A program made the translations under genes and the position numbers. 64,000 bases of DNA from Pontibacter mucosus (GTDB lineage Bacteria > Bacteroidota > Bacteroidia > Cytophagales > Hymenobacteraceae). Positions 24,740 to 34,490 of the stretch are shown in pieces. Below the pieces are notes generated by a model that was not told the DNA's origin, made no database searches, and was given only the letters and a program-made list of their open reading frames with translations. The stretch lies in assembly GCF_003054055.1 (NCBI RefSeq), contig NZ_QBKI01000013.1:55426-119425 (forward strand), in the 5' to 3' direction. Positions within the stretch are counted from its first letter, which is position 1. Each line of letters starts with the position of its first letter.

Positions 24740-26317
24740 ATGATCGTGAAAATCCTTTCTGCCGCTGCCGGGTTCAATGGCGTTGTTTATAATGAAGAGA
24801 AAAGAGCACAGGGTGTAGCTCAGCTGCTCAAGGCTGAGAACTTCGGCTTTTTGAACCTGGCAGCGGGAAGCTTGAAGCAGGAGGATTACATCAGGTACAT
24901 GACGTTGGTGGCAAACACAAACGAGTCAGTGCTAAAGTCCCAGTTCCATGCCATTATTTCCTGCAAGGGAAGGGAGAAGGGTGCGGGGGAACTCTTGGAA
25001 ATCGCGGAGAAATACCTCCAGCGCATGGGGTACCATGATAACCCCTACCTTATCTACTTTCATTCAGATACTGCGCACAACCATGTACACATGGTGTCTA
25101 CCAGGGTAAGCAAAGAGGGGAAGAAGGTGAACGACAAGTATGAAAACATGAGGTCTCAGAAAGTGATGCAGGAGATTCTGATGCAGGATGTGGAATACGA
25201 GGTAAAAACATGCTTGACTAAAGCGCTGGCATATGGATTTTCCTCTGAAGCTCAGTTTAAGTTGCTGCTCGAAAGGGAAGGCGTGAAAGTCACGGAGAAG
25301 GATGGACAGTATCAGCTCATTAAGTACGGTTCAGTGGTACATGCCTTTGCAAGCAAAGAAGTTGCTGACAGGATAGCGAAGCATAAAGCACCAGATGCGC
25401 GTGTAGGGCAGCTGAAAGCCATATTCCGTAAGTATAAACGAGGCCTAACGGTGGAGCAGTTCTCCGGGCTATTAAAGGAAAAGTTCGGGATAGAGCTGGT
25501 GGTGCACCAGGCAAAGGGGAAGAGCACTCCCTATGGCTACACGATTCTCGACCATGCCAGCAAACAGGTGCTGAAGGGTTCCCAGGTGATGAAGCTCGAC
25601 GAGCTGCTTTCCAGTGTTAACAGAGAAGAGAAAATACAGGCTGGACGGGAGCTCATAGCCAAGCTTTCTGCAGACAGGGGGCTGTGCTACACCGGCTTCA
25701 AAAGACAGCTGGAGGCAACAGGGCTCCTTGTCAACAAAAAGGGAGAGATCCGCATCAAGGGAGATGAAGAAGGCAGCATCCCTGTTCTGATGCTTGATAA
25801 GGCCCATGTCAGGGCGCTGCTTTACCAAGAAAGGCTGCAGGAGGCGCGGCAGTACGCCGTGACGAGCGATAAGGATATGAGGCTGCTTTCCAGGCTGTTT
25901 TTTGTAAAGCAGTCGGATCTGTCGGTAGCGAAGGCTTCTGACCCTCTGGAGAAGGAGGTGGTGGCCGCCAAGCTGCACAGCGGCCTTGCCAGCGGCAGGC
26001 CGCTGCAGGAAATACTGGACAGTTGCGGCTGGAGCATCGCTCATGCAGACGGAAAGCACTTCCTGATTGATCATCAGCAGAAACGGGTGTATGCTTGGGC
26101 AGATCTGACAAAAGAGAGGCCTGACTTTCATGCTGTGCAGGTTGTTGAGCTTGATAAGGGTAGTGATCGGGCGAGAGAGGAAAGGCTGCAGGACATATGG
26201 GCCCAGTCTTCCGGGACTATCGGTCAACTGGCAGCTTCTATGCTTTACCTTATGGAGTCAAACCTCGGACCTGATCAGGGAGAGAATAGGAAGAGAAAGA
26301 ATCAACGAAAACGATAA
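24740..26317 (+). CDS. Relaxase (MobA/VirD2-like, MOBP type)
   Basis: The 525-aa protein begins with the nuclease domain: VVYNEEKR near residue 17 holds the likely nicking tyrosine, and HNHVHMVSTRV (His113, His115, His117) is the metal-binding motif III. Known function: nicks oriT and stays on the 5' end of the transferred strand. The C-terminal half (about 200-525) is helical with several repeats of LLxxxG and is typical of Bacteroidota BmgB/MobB-like relaxases. Followed 20 nt later by the ParA-like gene. Confidence 0.9.
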   Translation: MIVKILSAAAGFNGVVYNEEKRAQGVAQLLKAENFGFLNLAAGSLKQEDYIRYMTLVANTNESVLKSQFHAIISCKGREKGAGELLEIAEKYLQRMGYHDNPYLIYFHSDTAHNHVHMVSTRVSKEGKKVNDKYENMRSQKVMQEILMQDVEYEVKTCLTKALAYGFSSEAQFKLLLEREGVKVTEKDGQYQLIKYGSVVHAFASKEVADRIAKHKAPDARVGQLKAIFRKYKRGLTVEQFSGLLKEKFGIELVVHQAKGKSTPYGYTILDHASKQVLKGSQVMKLDELLSSVNREEKIQAGRELIAKLSADRGLCYTGFKRQLEATGLLVNKKGEIRIKGDEEGSIPVLMLDKAHVRALLYQERLQEARQYAVTSDKDMRLLSRLFFVKQSDLSVAKASDPLEKEVVAAKLHSGLASGRPLQEILDSCGWSIAHADGKHFLIDHQQKRVYAWADLTKERPDFHAVQVVELDKGSDRAREERLQDIWAQSSGTIGQLAASMLYLMESNLGPDQGENRKRKNQRKR

Positions 26318-26337
26318 AACACATAGACGATTAATAC

Positions 26338-26967
26338 ATGAAAATTGTAGTAGCAAACCAAAAAGGAGGGGTAGGCAAGTCCACCACCTGTATACTGCTG
26401 GCTAATTATCTGGCCTTAGAGAAAAAGGACAATGTGATCATCCTGGATATGGACTTTCAGGACTCCATCTACTCCAGATGGGAGAAGGAGAAGGATCTAT
26501 ATGCCAATGACCCACTGTACGAGGTTATCAAGATGGAGGTAGAGGAGTACCCGAAATACAAGGTGCATATTGATAGTCTGCAAGGGGGGCATGTTATTAT
26601 GGACATGCCTGGCAGGCTGGATACGAACGAGCTCATTGCTGTATACCAGGACGCTGAAGTAATCGTCTGTCCGTTTGCCTATGAAAAGATGACTTTTGAG
26701 TCCACCATGTTCTTTGTTCAGGTGGCCAAGCATGTTAACCCGCAGGTAAAGATCGTGTTCCTGCCAAACCGCCTGAAGTCCTCCGTGAACTATGAATTGA
26801 AAGCTGCCGTGGATGAGCAGCTGGCGCAGTTCGGCACTGTGGCTCCGGCGCTGCCAGACCGGGTAGGATTTCAACGCATAGATACCGTATCGATCTCTTC
26901 GGATATCCGAGGGGTGCTCGACAAGTCTTTTGGGTATATATATAATGAGTATTTAGAGACAGTATAG
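26338..26967 (+). CDS. traA: ParA-like ATPase (TraA of CTnDOT-type systems)
   Basis: Walker A deviant motif KGGVGKST at residues 9-16, DMDFQDSIYSRWE, and VIMDMPGRLD as switch region place this 209-aa protein in the ParA/MinD family. In CTnDOT-type operons the equivalent TraA is the first tra gene and a DUF3408 partner follows, as here. On a plasmid it may also serve partition. ATP-dependent dimerisation on DNA is expected. Confidence 0.85.
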   Translation: MKIVVANQKGGVGKSTTCILLANYLALEKKDNVIILDMDFQDSIYSRWEKEKDLYANDPLYEVIKMEVEEYPKYKVHIDSLQGGHVIMDMPGRLDTNELIAVYQDAEVIVCPFAYEKMTFESTMFFVQVAKHVNPQVKIVFLPNRLKSSVNYELKAAVDEQLAQFGTVAPALPDRVGFQRIDTVSISSDIRGVLDKSFGYIYNEYLETV

Positions 26968-27039
26968 AAGATTCTTTAAATAAAATTTATATTAATATTC
27001 AATAATTGAAACATTTTAATTAAATAACGTATAATATTC

Positions 27040-27534
27040 ATGGCTACAGCAGGTAACAAGGGGTTTGACATCAAGAGCTTTAAGCAAAGCATAGGACAGG
27101 CTCCCCAGCAGAAAAACGCAGAAGAGAAAGCTGTTCAACCAATTCCTGAGGAAAGAGAAGAGACGGTGCCAGTAGTTTCAAAATCAGGCAAAGCCGGTGA
27201 AAAGCCTAAGGCTTCTTCTAACGCTACAGCAGGCAAAAAGCAGGAGGCTCCTTCCTCGAAAAAGACAGCTGCAAAGGCTTCGGGTAAAGCAGCGTCAGGT
27301 TTAAGCTTTGAGCAACTGCTTGCTGAACTCGATAAGGCGAAGGAGGAGTTTACCTTTACCTCCAAAACAGTCTATGTGGACGTGCATATACACGAAGTGC
27401 TAGACCTGCTGAAGAAAAAAGGAGGGATTAAAATCAATGTGCTGGCAAGCTACCTGTTTGCTAAATTCATTGAAGAGCATAAAGAGGAGATTCAAAGGCT
27501 CCGTGATAGAACGGATAACAAGTTCCTGAACTAA
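27040..27534 (+). CDS. DUF3408-like DNA-binding partner of ParA
   Basis: A 164-aa protein with a long Lys/Ala-rich disordered N-terminal half (residues about 30-90) and a folded C-terminus, TSKTVYVDVHIHEVLDLLKK then GGIKINVLASYLFAKFIEEH, a ribbon-helix-helix-like pattern typical of DUF3408 proteins after ParA genes. It may act as the ParB-like centromere or oriT binder. Family assignment is by context and pattern. Confidence 0.65.
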   Translation: MATAGNKGFDIKSFKQSIGQAPQQKNAEEKAVQPIPEEREETVPVVSKSGKAGEKPKASSNATAGKKQEAPSSKKTAAKASGKAASGLSFEQLLAELDKAKEEFTFTSKTVYVDVHIHEVLDLLKKKGGIKINVLASYLFAKFIEEHKEEIQRLRDRTDNKFLN

Positions 27535-27688
27535 GCTGAATCTATAACATTAAGTAAAAAAGTATATAAATAAATAATCTAATCTTAAAATATACGTATA
27601 AGTATAAAACCGTATTTCATATAGATTATATATTTAAAGTAGGAATGTCTAGTTTGTAAATCGATGTTTTAACTTAAATTATATAGCT

Positions 27689-28099
27689 ATGTCTTGGGGC
27701 GTTTTCTTTGCTACGGTAGCAGTACTCTATGTGCTTTATTATGCAGGTAACCTGTTGTTTGACCTGTACCTTCGAAATGCAAAAGGCGTAGCCGCAGATG
27801 TGGTAGCGCAGTACAGTGTTGCAGATTTAGTAGACACTACAGAGGCACCCCAAGACATTGTAGACGAGGATTACCTGGAGGAAGAATTCGAGGAGGATTA
27901 TGAGGATTACGAGCAGGAGGAGCAACCCTTGGATAGCGGTCTCCAAGAATATCCTGTTGCAGCCGACGGGCATGCCTTTGCGCACCAGACGGCCTCTGAG
28001 AATAGTGTCGCCATGCCCGTGATAGGGCAGGGGATACCCCTAGAGGAGTTCCTTCAGAACGCCAGGCGACTTTCAAACGCAATACCTTTTTCTTCATAA
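27689..28099 (+). CDS. Small membrane-anchored acidic protein (TraD-position)
   Basis: The 136-aa protein has one N-terminal TM helix (GVFFATVAVLYVLYYAGNLL), then a strongly acidic linker (EEEFEEDYEDYEQEEQ) and a short C-terminal part (GIPLEEFLQNARRL). It sits between the DUF3408 partner and TraE, the place of small TraD-like proteins in these operons. Function unknown; it may link the membrane channel to cytoplasmic partners. Confidence 0.65.
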   Translation: MSWGVFFATVAVLYVLYYAGNLLFDLYLRNAKGVAADVVAQYSVADLVDTTEAPQDIVDEDYLEEEFEEDYEDYEQEEQPLDSGLQEYPVAADGHAFAHQTASENSVAMPVIGQGIPLEEFLQNARRLSNAIPFSS

Positions 28100-28123
28100 A
28101 TTTTTAATTCAATAACAGAGATT

Positions 28124-28417
28124 ATGAGAAAGATACTTGCTATGCTCGTGTTGGTAGTCCTCGCTGTCCCATCTTCCTTTGCTCAAGGGGCCGGAGGCAT
28201 TGATGCCGGAGCCTCTGAGCTTCAAACTTATATTGACCCTGTAGGCAACCTAATCCTGGTCATCGGAGCTATTGTTGGCCTGATTGGAGGAGTTAGGGTG
28301 TACATCAAGTGGAACTCCGGAGACCAGGACACACAAAAGGCTGTCATGGGGTGGATGGGGTCCTGCGTATTCCTGATGGTGGTGGGGGTGGTGATCAAAG
28401 CCTTCTTCGGCTTGTAA
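28124..28417 (+). CDS. traE: TraE-like protein (DUF4134)
   Basis: A 97-aa protein with a signal-like helix (ILAMLVLVVLAVPSSFAQGA), LILVIGAIVGLIGGVRVYIKW, and VFLMVVGVVIKAFFGL. This size and the GGVRVYIKWNSGDQDTQKAV motif mark DUF4134/TraE. It corresponds by size and place to the VirB2 pilin or a small channel subunit. Four bases separate it from the next gene. Confidence 0.88.
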   Translation: MRKILAMLVLVVLAVPSSFAQGAGGIDAGASELQTYIDPVGNLILVIGAIVGLIGGVRVYIKWNSGDQDTQKAVMGWMGSCVFLMVVGVVIKAFFGL

Positions 28418-28420
28418 GCC

Positions 28421-28723
28421 GTGGCTCCCGAAGATAACAGAGGATTTAATGTCTACAAGGGGCTGCAAAAACCCCTTGTATTTAAGTCCTTGAAAGGTAG
28501 ATATATCTACTGGGGCCTGGCCTCCGTTCTAACTGGCTTCTTTGCGGCAGTTGTCTTATCTGTTTCGCTCAACTTCTTTTCAGGTCTGGTAGCCTTGGTG
28601 ATCGTGACTTTCGGCGGTATGGGGTTTACGGCTATGCAGCAGAAGAAAGGGTTGCATCATAAAACGAAGTCCAAAGGGGTATACATCATGCCCGCACAAT
28701 GGAGGCGTTCTGCACGAAGATAG
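28421..28723 (+). CDS. traF: TraF-like protein (DUF4133, VirB3 type)
   Basis: Starts at GTG 28421. The 100-aa protein has FNVYKGLQKPLVFKSLKGRY, typical of DUF4133, two TM segments (YWGLASVLTGFFAAVVLSVS, FSGLVALVIVTFGGMGF) and a basic tail. It lies between TraE and the VirB4-like ATPase exactly as VirB3-like subunits do. Confidence 0.88.
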   Translation: MAPEDNRGFNVYKGLQKPLVFKSLKGRYIYWGLASVLTGFFAAVVLSVSLNFFSGLVALVIVTFGGMGFTAMQQKKGLHHKTKSKGVYIMPAQWRRSARR

Positions 28724-28771
28724 GAGTCTGGCCCTGGCAGCACAACTTTAACGTCATCACTTTTCTCAGCC

Positions 28772-31216
28772 ATGAAAAAGCAGCGGTTTGGTCTGCCATA
28801 CATTGGCATAGACCGTCATGCCCATGATATTCTATATCATGAGCGCGGAGATTATTCGGTCATCATCAAAGTACAAAATCCTGCCCTGCAGTACTGTGCA
28901 GACGTGGAGGCTTACCAACACTTCCACCAGACCTTTGCCAACATCGTTAAAATTCTAGGCGCAGGCTACACCCTTCAGAAAACGGACATACTAGCCAGGA
29001 AGTGCTATGTGCCGAAGCAAACGGATGACCTCCTGAGTCAGAAATTTCAGGAGACATTTGCAGGAAGAGAGTACCTGGCCGTCTCTACATACCTGACTAT
29101 AACAAGGGACGTGCGGCGCTCCAGCTTCTTTACCTATGACGAGAAAGACTTCAAAGCATTCCAGCGGAACGTTGCCAAAGTGCTGGACATACTGGAGAGC
29201 AGGTCTTTCAAGCCCTATGCTCTGAAAGAGACCGAGGTGAAGAAGTTTATTTCCCGCATGCTTGCCTTCAACTTTTCCGATGAGGTTTATGCGCTCAATA
29301 ACCTCCTTGCCTCAGATGAAGGCCTGCAAGTCGGTGACAGCGTTATCCGATGTATCTCGCTTGTGGACATAGATGAGATCAACTTTCCGTCCAACATTAA
29401 GCCAAACACAGCGCTTCACATAGGGTACAGCCTCCCGGTAGACCTGATGCACTTTCTGCACCAGGTGCCAGGTTGTGACTGCCTGGTGTACAACCAGGTG
29501 ATCCAAATCCCTGATCAGCGCCAGGAATTGGCCAGGCTGCAGGCCAAAAGAAAAAAACACCTCTCCATGCCTGACCCGGCCAATGATCTGAGTGTGCAGG
29601 ATATTGATCAGGTGATGGCCGATATCGCCAAGGATAACCAGCTGCTCGTGTACGGGCATTACAGCGTGCTGCTTTCAGCCAGAGAAAAGGAGATAGACCG
29701 TGCCGCTAACTATCTGGAAAGCGCTTTGTTTTCCATTGGCATTATTCCCTCCCGAAACGCATATAACCAACTTGAGCTATTCCGGTGTGCCTTTCCCGGC
29801 AATTGTTCGGAGCTTAAAGTATATGATAAGTTTTTGACTACTTCAGACGCGGCCTTATGTCTGCTTTTTAAAGAACGTTTGCTGCAAAGTGAGTCATCCA
29901 GCTTTCAGGTATACTTCACGGACCGACAGGGGATTCCTATCACGATTGACACAAGTGATGCGCCCATCTTCTCAGGCCGGATGAATAACCGTAACAAGTT
30001 CGTGTTGGGACCTTCGGGAGCGGGGAAGTCATTTTTCATGAACCACCTGATCCGGCAGTATGCCCTGCAGCACACAGATGTGATCCTGGTGGATACCGGA
30101 CACAGTTACTCCGGCCTGTGTGCCTACTACAGGGGCCGCTACATTACCTACTCCGAGGAGCAGCCGATCACCATGAACCCCTTCCGGATCTCTGCTGCCG
30201 AATTCAATGAGGAGAAGCGGGAGTTTCTCAAGTCATTGGTGGGCCTACTTTGGAAAGGTGCCGGTGGCACTGTTAACCAAATCGAGGACAGCGTCCTCTC
30301 CTCCGTTATCACTTCCTATTACCAGCACTACTTTGAAAACGGCTTGGAGAGCAGCTACCTTTCCTTCCAGTCTTTCTATGACTTCTCCATCAGGAAGATA
30401 GACGAGATTACGCAAAAAGAGTCTATTAAATTTGACCTGACCAGTTACCGCTTTATCCTCAAGAAATTCTGCAAAGGGGAGGCGTATGGGCAGATACTGA
30501 ACAACGAGATGGATACCACCCTGTTCGATGAGCCCTTTATTGTTTTTGAGATAGATGCCATCAAGGAGCATAAGATCCTTTTCCCGATCACCACCCTGAT
30601 CATTATGGATGTGTTCCTTCAGAAAATGCGGCACAAGAAGAACCGTAAGGCGCTCATCATCGAGGAGGCCTGGAAGGCCATTGCCTCCCCGCTCATGGCC
30701 GGCTATATCCTCTACGTCTATAAAACGGTTCGCAAGTTCTGGGGAGAGGCTGTGGTAGTGACACAGGAGCTGGAGGATATCATCGGAAATGCTGTGGTTA
30801 AGAACTCCATCATCAACAACTCCGACACCATCTGCCTTTTAGACCAGACCAAGTTCAAGGACAATTTCGATGAGATCGCCGCACTGCTCTCTATCAATGA
30901 GGTGGAACGGAAGAAAATATTCACTATCAACAGCCTCGACAACAAAGAGGGGCGGAGCCGCTTCAAGGAAGTCTACATCAAGCGCGGGGGCACCGGTGAG
31001 GTGTATGGTGTGGAGGTATCGCTGGAAGAGTACCTGACCTATACCACCGAGCGCCAGGAAAAAGAGGCCATGCAAGTGTACCTGAGCAAGTATGGGAATT
31101 TCAGGGAAGCCTTGGAAAAATTTGTCGCGGACTTCAGGGTCTCGGGCCTCAAGCTAAATGAATTTGTTCACCTGATTTTGCAACGCAGCTATGAAAAAGT
31201 ACCTATGCACGCTTAG
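28772..31216 (+). CDS. traG: TraG-family conjugation ATPase (VirB4 homologue)
   Basis: An 814-aa protein. Walker A GPSGAGKSFFMNHLI begins near residue 412; Walker B KALIIEEAWKAIASP is near 630. The N-terminal domain (RFGLPYIGIDRHAHDILYHE) is typical of TraG from Bacteroidota conjugative elements. It powers pilus and channel assembly at the inner membrane. The last 26 bases overlap the start of traI in another frame, a usual arrangement in this operon. Confidence 0.93.
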   Translation: MKKQRFGLPYIGIDRHAHDILYHERGDYSVIIKVQNPALQYCADVEAYQHFHQTFANIVKILGAGYTLQKTDILARKCYVPKQTDDLLSQKFQETFAGREYLAVSTYLTITRDVRRSSFFTYDEKDFKAFQRNVAKVLDILESRSFKPYALKETEVKKFISRMLAFNFSDEVYALNNLLASDEGLQVGDSVIRCISLVDIDEINFPSNIKPNTALHIGYSLPVDLMHFLHQVPGCDCLVYNQVIQIPDQRQELARLQAKRKKHLSMPDPANDLSVQDIDQVMADIAKDNQLLVYGHYSVLLSAREKEIDRAANYLESALFSIGIIPSRNAYNQLELFRCAFPGNCSELKVYDKFLTTSDAALCLLFKERLLQSESSSFQVYFTDRQGIPITIDTSDAPIFSGRMNNRNKFVLGPSGAGKSFFMNHLIRQYALQHTDVILVDTGHSYSGLCAYYRGRYITYSEEQPITMNPFRISAAEFNEEKREFLKSLVGLLWKGAGGTVNQIEDSVLSSVITSYYQHYFENGLESSYLSFQSFYDFSIRKIDEITQKESIKFDLTSYRFILKKFCKGEAYGQILNNEMDTTLFDEPFIVFEIDAIKEHKILFPITTLIIMDVFLQKMRHKKNRKALIIEEAWKAIASPLMAGYILYVYKTVRKFWGEAVVVTQELEDIIGNAVVKNSIINNSDTICLLDQTKFKDNFDEIAALLSINEVERKKIFTINSLDNKEGRSRFKEVYIKRGGTGEVYGVEVSLEEYLTYTTERQEKEAMQVYLSKYGNFREALEKFVADFRVSGLKLNEFVHLILQRSYEKVPMHA

Positions 31217-31862
31217 CTTTATGAGCCTGGTAACAGGGCATGTACTAGCCCAGCAGGTTGTTTTTGACCCAGCGGTAGTCTCCACACTTGTTGTGAACCA
31301 TACAGCCCAGCAGGCGGCCTTAAACGACATTAAGGAAAATGAAGGAAAGATTGCGGCCTTACAGACTACCATCAGCCTGAAGATGACGCAGATCAAAGAG
31401 CTGGAGGAAAAGATGTACAACTCTCTCAAATCCGTTCAATCCATTATCGGGCAAAGTAAAAACATTATCTATGCCTCCCAAATTGCCGCAGACATAGGCC
31501 ACTACCAAAACCAAATGATGGAACTGGCGCGTGGTGATAACGAGTTGCTCTTGATCGCCGCCAAAACAGAGCTGGAGCTGCTCAACCGTACCTCCGACCT
31601 ATTTACTTATATCTACCAGGTGGCTGTCATCGGCACGGATGTGAACCTGATGAACAATGCCGACAGGCTCACCCTTATCCGCCATGTGGTGGACGAGCTG
31701 CGGGTGATGCGGGGGCTGGCCTATTCCATTACCCGAAAGATGCGTGTGGCCAAGTACGCGGGGCTTTTGAAGACCATGAATCCGATGGGGCTTGCTTACC
31801 CTGACAACAGCCAGGCTATTATCCGTTCCCTGATGGATGAGTACAAGGCAATCAAAAAATAA
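31191..31862 (+). CDS. traI: TraI-like conjugal transfer protein (DUF4141)
   Basis: The 223-aa product has a signal peptide (KKYLCTLSFMSLVTGHVLAQ, cleaved after AQ), a long helical region with coiled coil (ENEGKIAALQTTISLKMTQI), and the C-terminal NADRLTLIRHVVDELRVMRG part typical of DUF4141/TraI. It is a secreted VirB5-like candidate and lies in the expected place after traG. Confidence 0.82.
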   Translation: MKKYLCTLSFMSLVTGHVLAQQVVFDPAVVSTLVVNHTAQQAALNDIKENEGKIAALQTTISLKMTQIKELEEKMYNSLKSVQSIIGQSKNIIYASQIAADIGHYQNQMMELARGDNELLLIAAKTELELLNRTSDLFTYIYQVAVIGTDVNLMNNADRLTLIRHVVDELRVMRGLAYSITRKMRVAKYAGLLKTMNPMGLAYPDNSQAIIRSLMDEYKAIKK

Positions 31863-31877
31863 ATCACCTTTATTGTT

Positions 31878-32501
31878 ATGAAGACGTTATGTGTACCCGC
31901 TTTGTGCCTGGCCCTGCTTTCTGGTCTCTTTACAGATGCCCTGGGGCAAGGCGTGCAGCCAGTTAACAGTAAAAACACGAGGTACCAGCTGGAGCGGGAG
32001 GTTGTTACTCATTGGGGAAAGTTCAACCCGAAATGGTACTTTATTCTTTTCCATAACAAGTACAGGAAAGGACCTGACAAGCGGAACATGCTGCAGCTTG
32101 CGCCTACCATGGCTTTGCTGAACCAGAACAGGGTGAAGGCGGAGGCGCAGGAGGAAGCAGTAAGCCAGGTATTTGAGCAGGAGATGTTCAAGTTTGCCGA
32201 CAGGTCCCTGAATAAAGGATACCACCTCCTGTATAAAAAGAAGATCGATGAACTTAACACAGCCCTATTGGGGATGAATGCTGAGGCGGTGCAGGCTGGG
32301 GTGCAGTCAGATTATATTTTGGCCGTCCATGCCGAGCGGGACAGAATCAACGCCGACATCGGGATTATCCTGGACTCTTACTTGGACGATGCCACAAAAG
32401 GGGAGCAGCTGCGGGTATATATCGAGGAGCTTACGGTCTTGAGGAATGATTTCAGGCGGCTCATCTCTCTCTTTAAAACGAGCCAAAACTTAACCGACTG
32501 A
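31878..32501 (+). CDS. Exported transfer-operon protein of unknown function
   Basis: A 207-aa protein with signal peptide (LCVPALCLALLSGLFTDALG) and an otherwise helical, charged sequence (KFNPKWYFILFHNKYRKGPD then helices to the end). It occupies a place between TraI and TraJ where CTnDOT has no gene, so it may be a lineage-specific accessory subunit. It does not match a family that I can name. Confidence 0.75.
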   Translation: MKTLCVPALCLALLSGLFTDALGQGVQPVNSKNTRYQLEREVVTHWGKFNPKWYFILFHNKYRKGPDKRNMLQLAPTMALLNQNRVKAEAQEEAVSQVFEQEMFKFADRSLNKGYHLLYKKKIDELNTALLGMNAEAVQAGVQSDYILAVHAERDRINADIGIILDSYLDDATKGEQLRVYIEELTVLRNDFRRLISLFKTSQNLTD

Positions 32502-32505
32502 TGCT

Positions 32506-33501
32506 ATGCGTGAATTGATTGATAAAGCCATATTTGACCTGTTCGACGGGCTCTTTCTCCATATACAGGATCTGGTCAGCGTGTTCCTTTATGATGCGCA
32601 GGCGCTTTGCGCCATCTGCATGCTGCTGTACTTTGGCCTTGAGGCTTACAAAATGATGGCCGGGGATGAAACGCTTCGCATCATGCCCTTGCTGCGCCCT
32701 TTCGCCTTGACACTGGTGATTGTTTTCTGGCCAGGATTTATTGACGCTGTGAACCTGCCGTTACAGCTAGTCAATGATCAGGCAAAAGGCATGTATGGCT
32801 CACAGGTAGACCAGGTGGAAGATTTGCACCGGGAACGCCTCGCGCTGGTGGACAGTGTGGCCCGAAAACTCTCTGAGAGCAGCGCTGAGTTTGAGCGGAT
32901 TGAGAGCGAGGCCAGCGACGCGAGCTGGTACGAAACCATGGGAATCGACCTGCAGCCCCTGTTTAACAAAATGAAAGGCTATTATCTGATGCTGATGGCC
33001 AAGCTGCACTTTACGGCGATGATGGTGGTGGAGTGGATTGTGATCACCATCTTTCAGGTATGCTCCTACATTATCTATTTCCTGCAGATCATCTTTGCGG
33101 GCATCCTGGTGATCTTGGGCCCATTTTCCTTTGCCCTTAGCGTGCTGCCGGGCTTTCGGGACTCTTACCTGACATGGATTGCCCGCTATATCTCCGTGGG
33201 GCTGTACTCAGGCATTGGCTATATCATTATGTCCATCTCCTTTGTGCTGGTCAAGTATGGCTTGATGAAGGAAATTGATATCCTGAAGGCAGTACTGGGC
33301 AACGAAGAGATGTTCATTGCCTACGTTTCCTTTCCCTCGGGCGGCATCAGCTTCTACATCGTCTCCTTGATTGTGGGAGGATTGGCCATGCTGACCATTC
33401 CCATTATTTCCACCTGGATCGTGCATACCACGGGCGTGGGGAATGCCATTGGTACGATGGCAGGAGGAGCTGCGAAGGCGGCCGGAGGAATTCTAAAATA
33501 A
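32506..33501 (+). CDS. traJ: TraJ-like protein (VirB6 homologue)
   Basis: A 331-aa polytopic protein with a periplasmic region (residues about 75-155) and several C-terminal TM helices (IIYFLQIIFAGILVILGPFS, ISFYIVSLIVGGLAMLTIPI, ending TGVGNAIGTMAGGAAKAAGG). The FSFALSVLPGFRDSYLTWIA motif and the Gly/Ala-rich C-terminus are typical of TraJ from Bacteroidota. It forms part of the inner-membrane channel. Confidence 0.9.
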   Translation: MRELIDKAIFDLFDGLFLHIQDLVSVFLYDAQALCAICMLLYFGLEAYKMMAGDETLRIMPLLRPFALTLVIVFWPGFIDAVNLPLQLVNDQAKGMYGSQVDQVEDLHRERLALVDSVARKLSESSAEFERIESEASDASWYETMGIDLQPLFNKMKGYYLMLMAKLHFTAMMVVEWIVITIFQVCSYIIYFLQIIFAGILVILGPFSFALSVLPGFRDSYLTWIARYISVGLYSGIGYIIMSISFVLVKYGLMKEIDILKAVLGNEEMFIAYVSFPSGGISFYIVSLIVGGLAMLTIPIISTWIVHTTGVGNAIGTMAGGAAKAAGGILK

Positions 33502-33517
33502 ACCTAAAGCGCTTGCT

Positions 33518-34126
33518 ATGATAAACAACCTCGAAAAGAAAATGAAGCTGGCATTTGCCGTGAGTATCGGCAGCTTTATCTCCTCCATCATTATAGTAGG
33601 TACGGTTTGCGTCTTTGCCTTTCGTTATGCCGAGGAGCAGCGGAAGAAGATTTATGTGATCGATCACTCGGTGCCGCTGCTGGTGGAGCAGACCGAGCTG
33701 GGGGTAAACCGGACGGTAGAGTACAAGTCGCACGTGAACATGTTTCACCTGCTCTTCTTCACGCTACCGCCAGATGACGCCTACATGAAAAATAACATCT
33801 CCAAGGCCATGTACCTGATCGATGAGTCTGGGCTGGCACAATACAACAACCTGAAGGAGAAGGGCTATTACAACCAGATTCTGGCGAGCTCTGCGGTTTT
33901 GACGATCAAAACCGATAGCGTTAAAGTGGACGAAAACAGACACTTTACCTACTACGCCACGCAACGCATTGAGCGGGAGACCTCTGTGATGAAAAGACTT
34001 CTTGTAACGGAGGGGGACCTCGAGGAAGTGCCGCGCACAGAGAACAACCCCCATGGGCTTTTGATAAAGAACTGGAAAACGGTCATGAACAAGGACCTGG
34101 AGTATGTCGAAAAGAAATCCTTTTAG
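33518..34126 (+). CDS. traK: TraK-like protein (VirB8-type)
   Basis: The 202-aa protein has one N-terminal TM (FAVSIGSFISSIIIVGTVCV), the conserved YAEEQRKKIYVIDHSVP, and a periplasmic domain with HVNMFHLLFFTLPPDDAYMK and the closing RTENNPHGLLIKNWK. These match TraK. It is a scaffold subunit bridging the inner membrane and the core complex. Overlaps the next gene by 23 nt. Confidence 0.93.
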   Translation: MINNLEKKMKLAFAVSIGSFISSIIIVGTVCVFAFRYAEEQRKKIYVIDHSVPLLVEQTELGVNRTVEYKSHVNMFHLLFFTLPPDDAYMKNNISKAMYLIDESGLAQYNNLKEKGYYNQILASSAVLTIKTDSVKVDENRHFTYYATQRIERETSVMKRLLVTEGDLEEVPRTENNPHGLLIKNWKTVMNKDLEYVEKKSF

Positions 34127-34490
34127 CGGTAACATAAAGCAAAGGCTTTCATACCTCAAGGGAAGTGTCAGGGACTACTGTGCCTCGAATCCTAAAGCAG
34201 TGGTGCTGGCCATGCTGGTTTTACTTTCTGTGGCTGTCATAGGGTTGCTCATCGTCCGGCACCTGCACCAGGGGACCTATGCGGTATCGGCTGGCAAGCT
34301 GTACAGGCAACTTGATACTTCTGGCAGCAAGATGAATACAGGCAGGTCGAATACCGCAGATATGCTTGAGCTGATAAAGCTCTATAACGCGGCTAGGCAG
34401 TTAAATCCTGACAGCCTGCGTGCCCAAGACAGTGTTTTCCTGAAATACATTGATCAGCGTTTAAACCGAATCATCCATGAAGAGAATTAA
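34104..34490 (+). CDS. TraL-position single-helix membrane protein
   Basis: A 128-aa protein with a basic N-terminus, a TM at about residues 35-55 (AVVLAMLVLLSVAVIGLLIV) and a soluble helical C-terminus (NTADMLELIKLYNAARQL). It lies between traK and traM, where small TraL proteins are found, and overlaps both. Sequence identity to TraL is not clear. Confidence 0.7.
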   Translation: MSKRNPFSGNIKQRLSYLKGSVRDYCASNPKAVVLAMLVLLSVAVIGLLIVRHLHQGTYAVSAGKLYRQLDTSGSKMNTGRSNTADMLELIKLYNAARQLNPDSLRAQDSVFLKYIDQRLNRIIHEEN

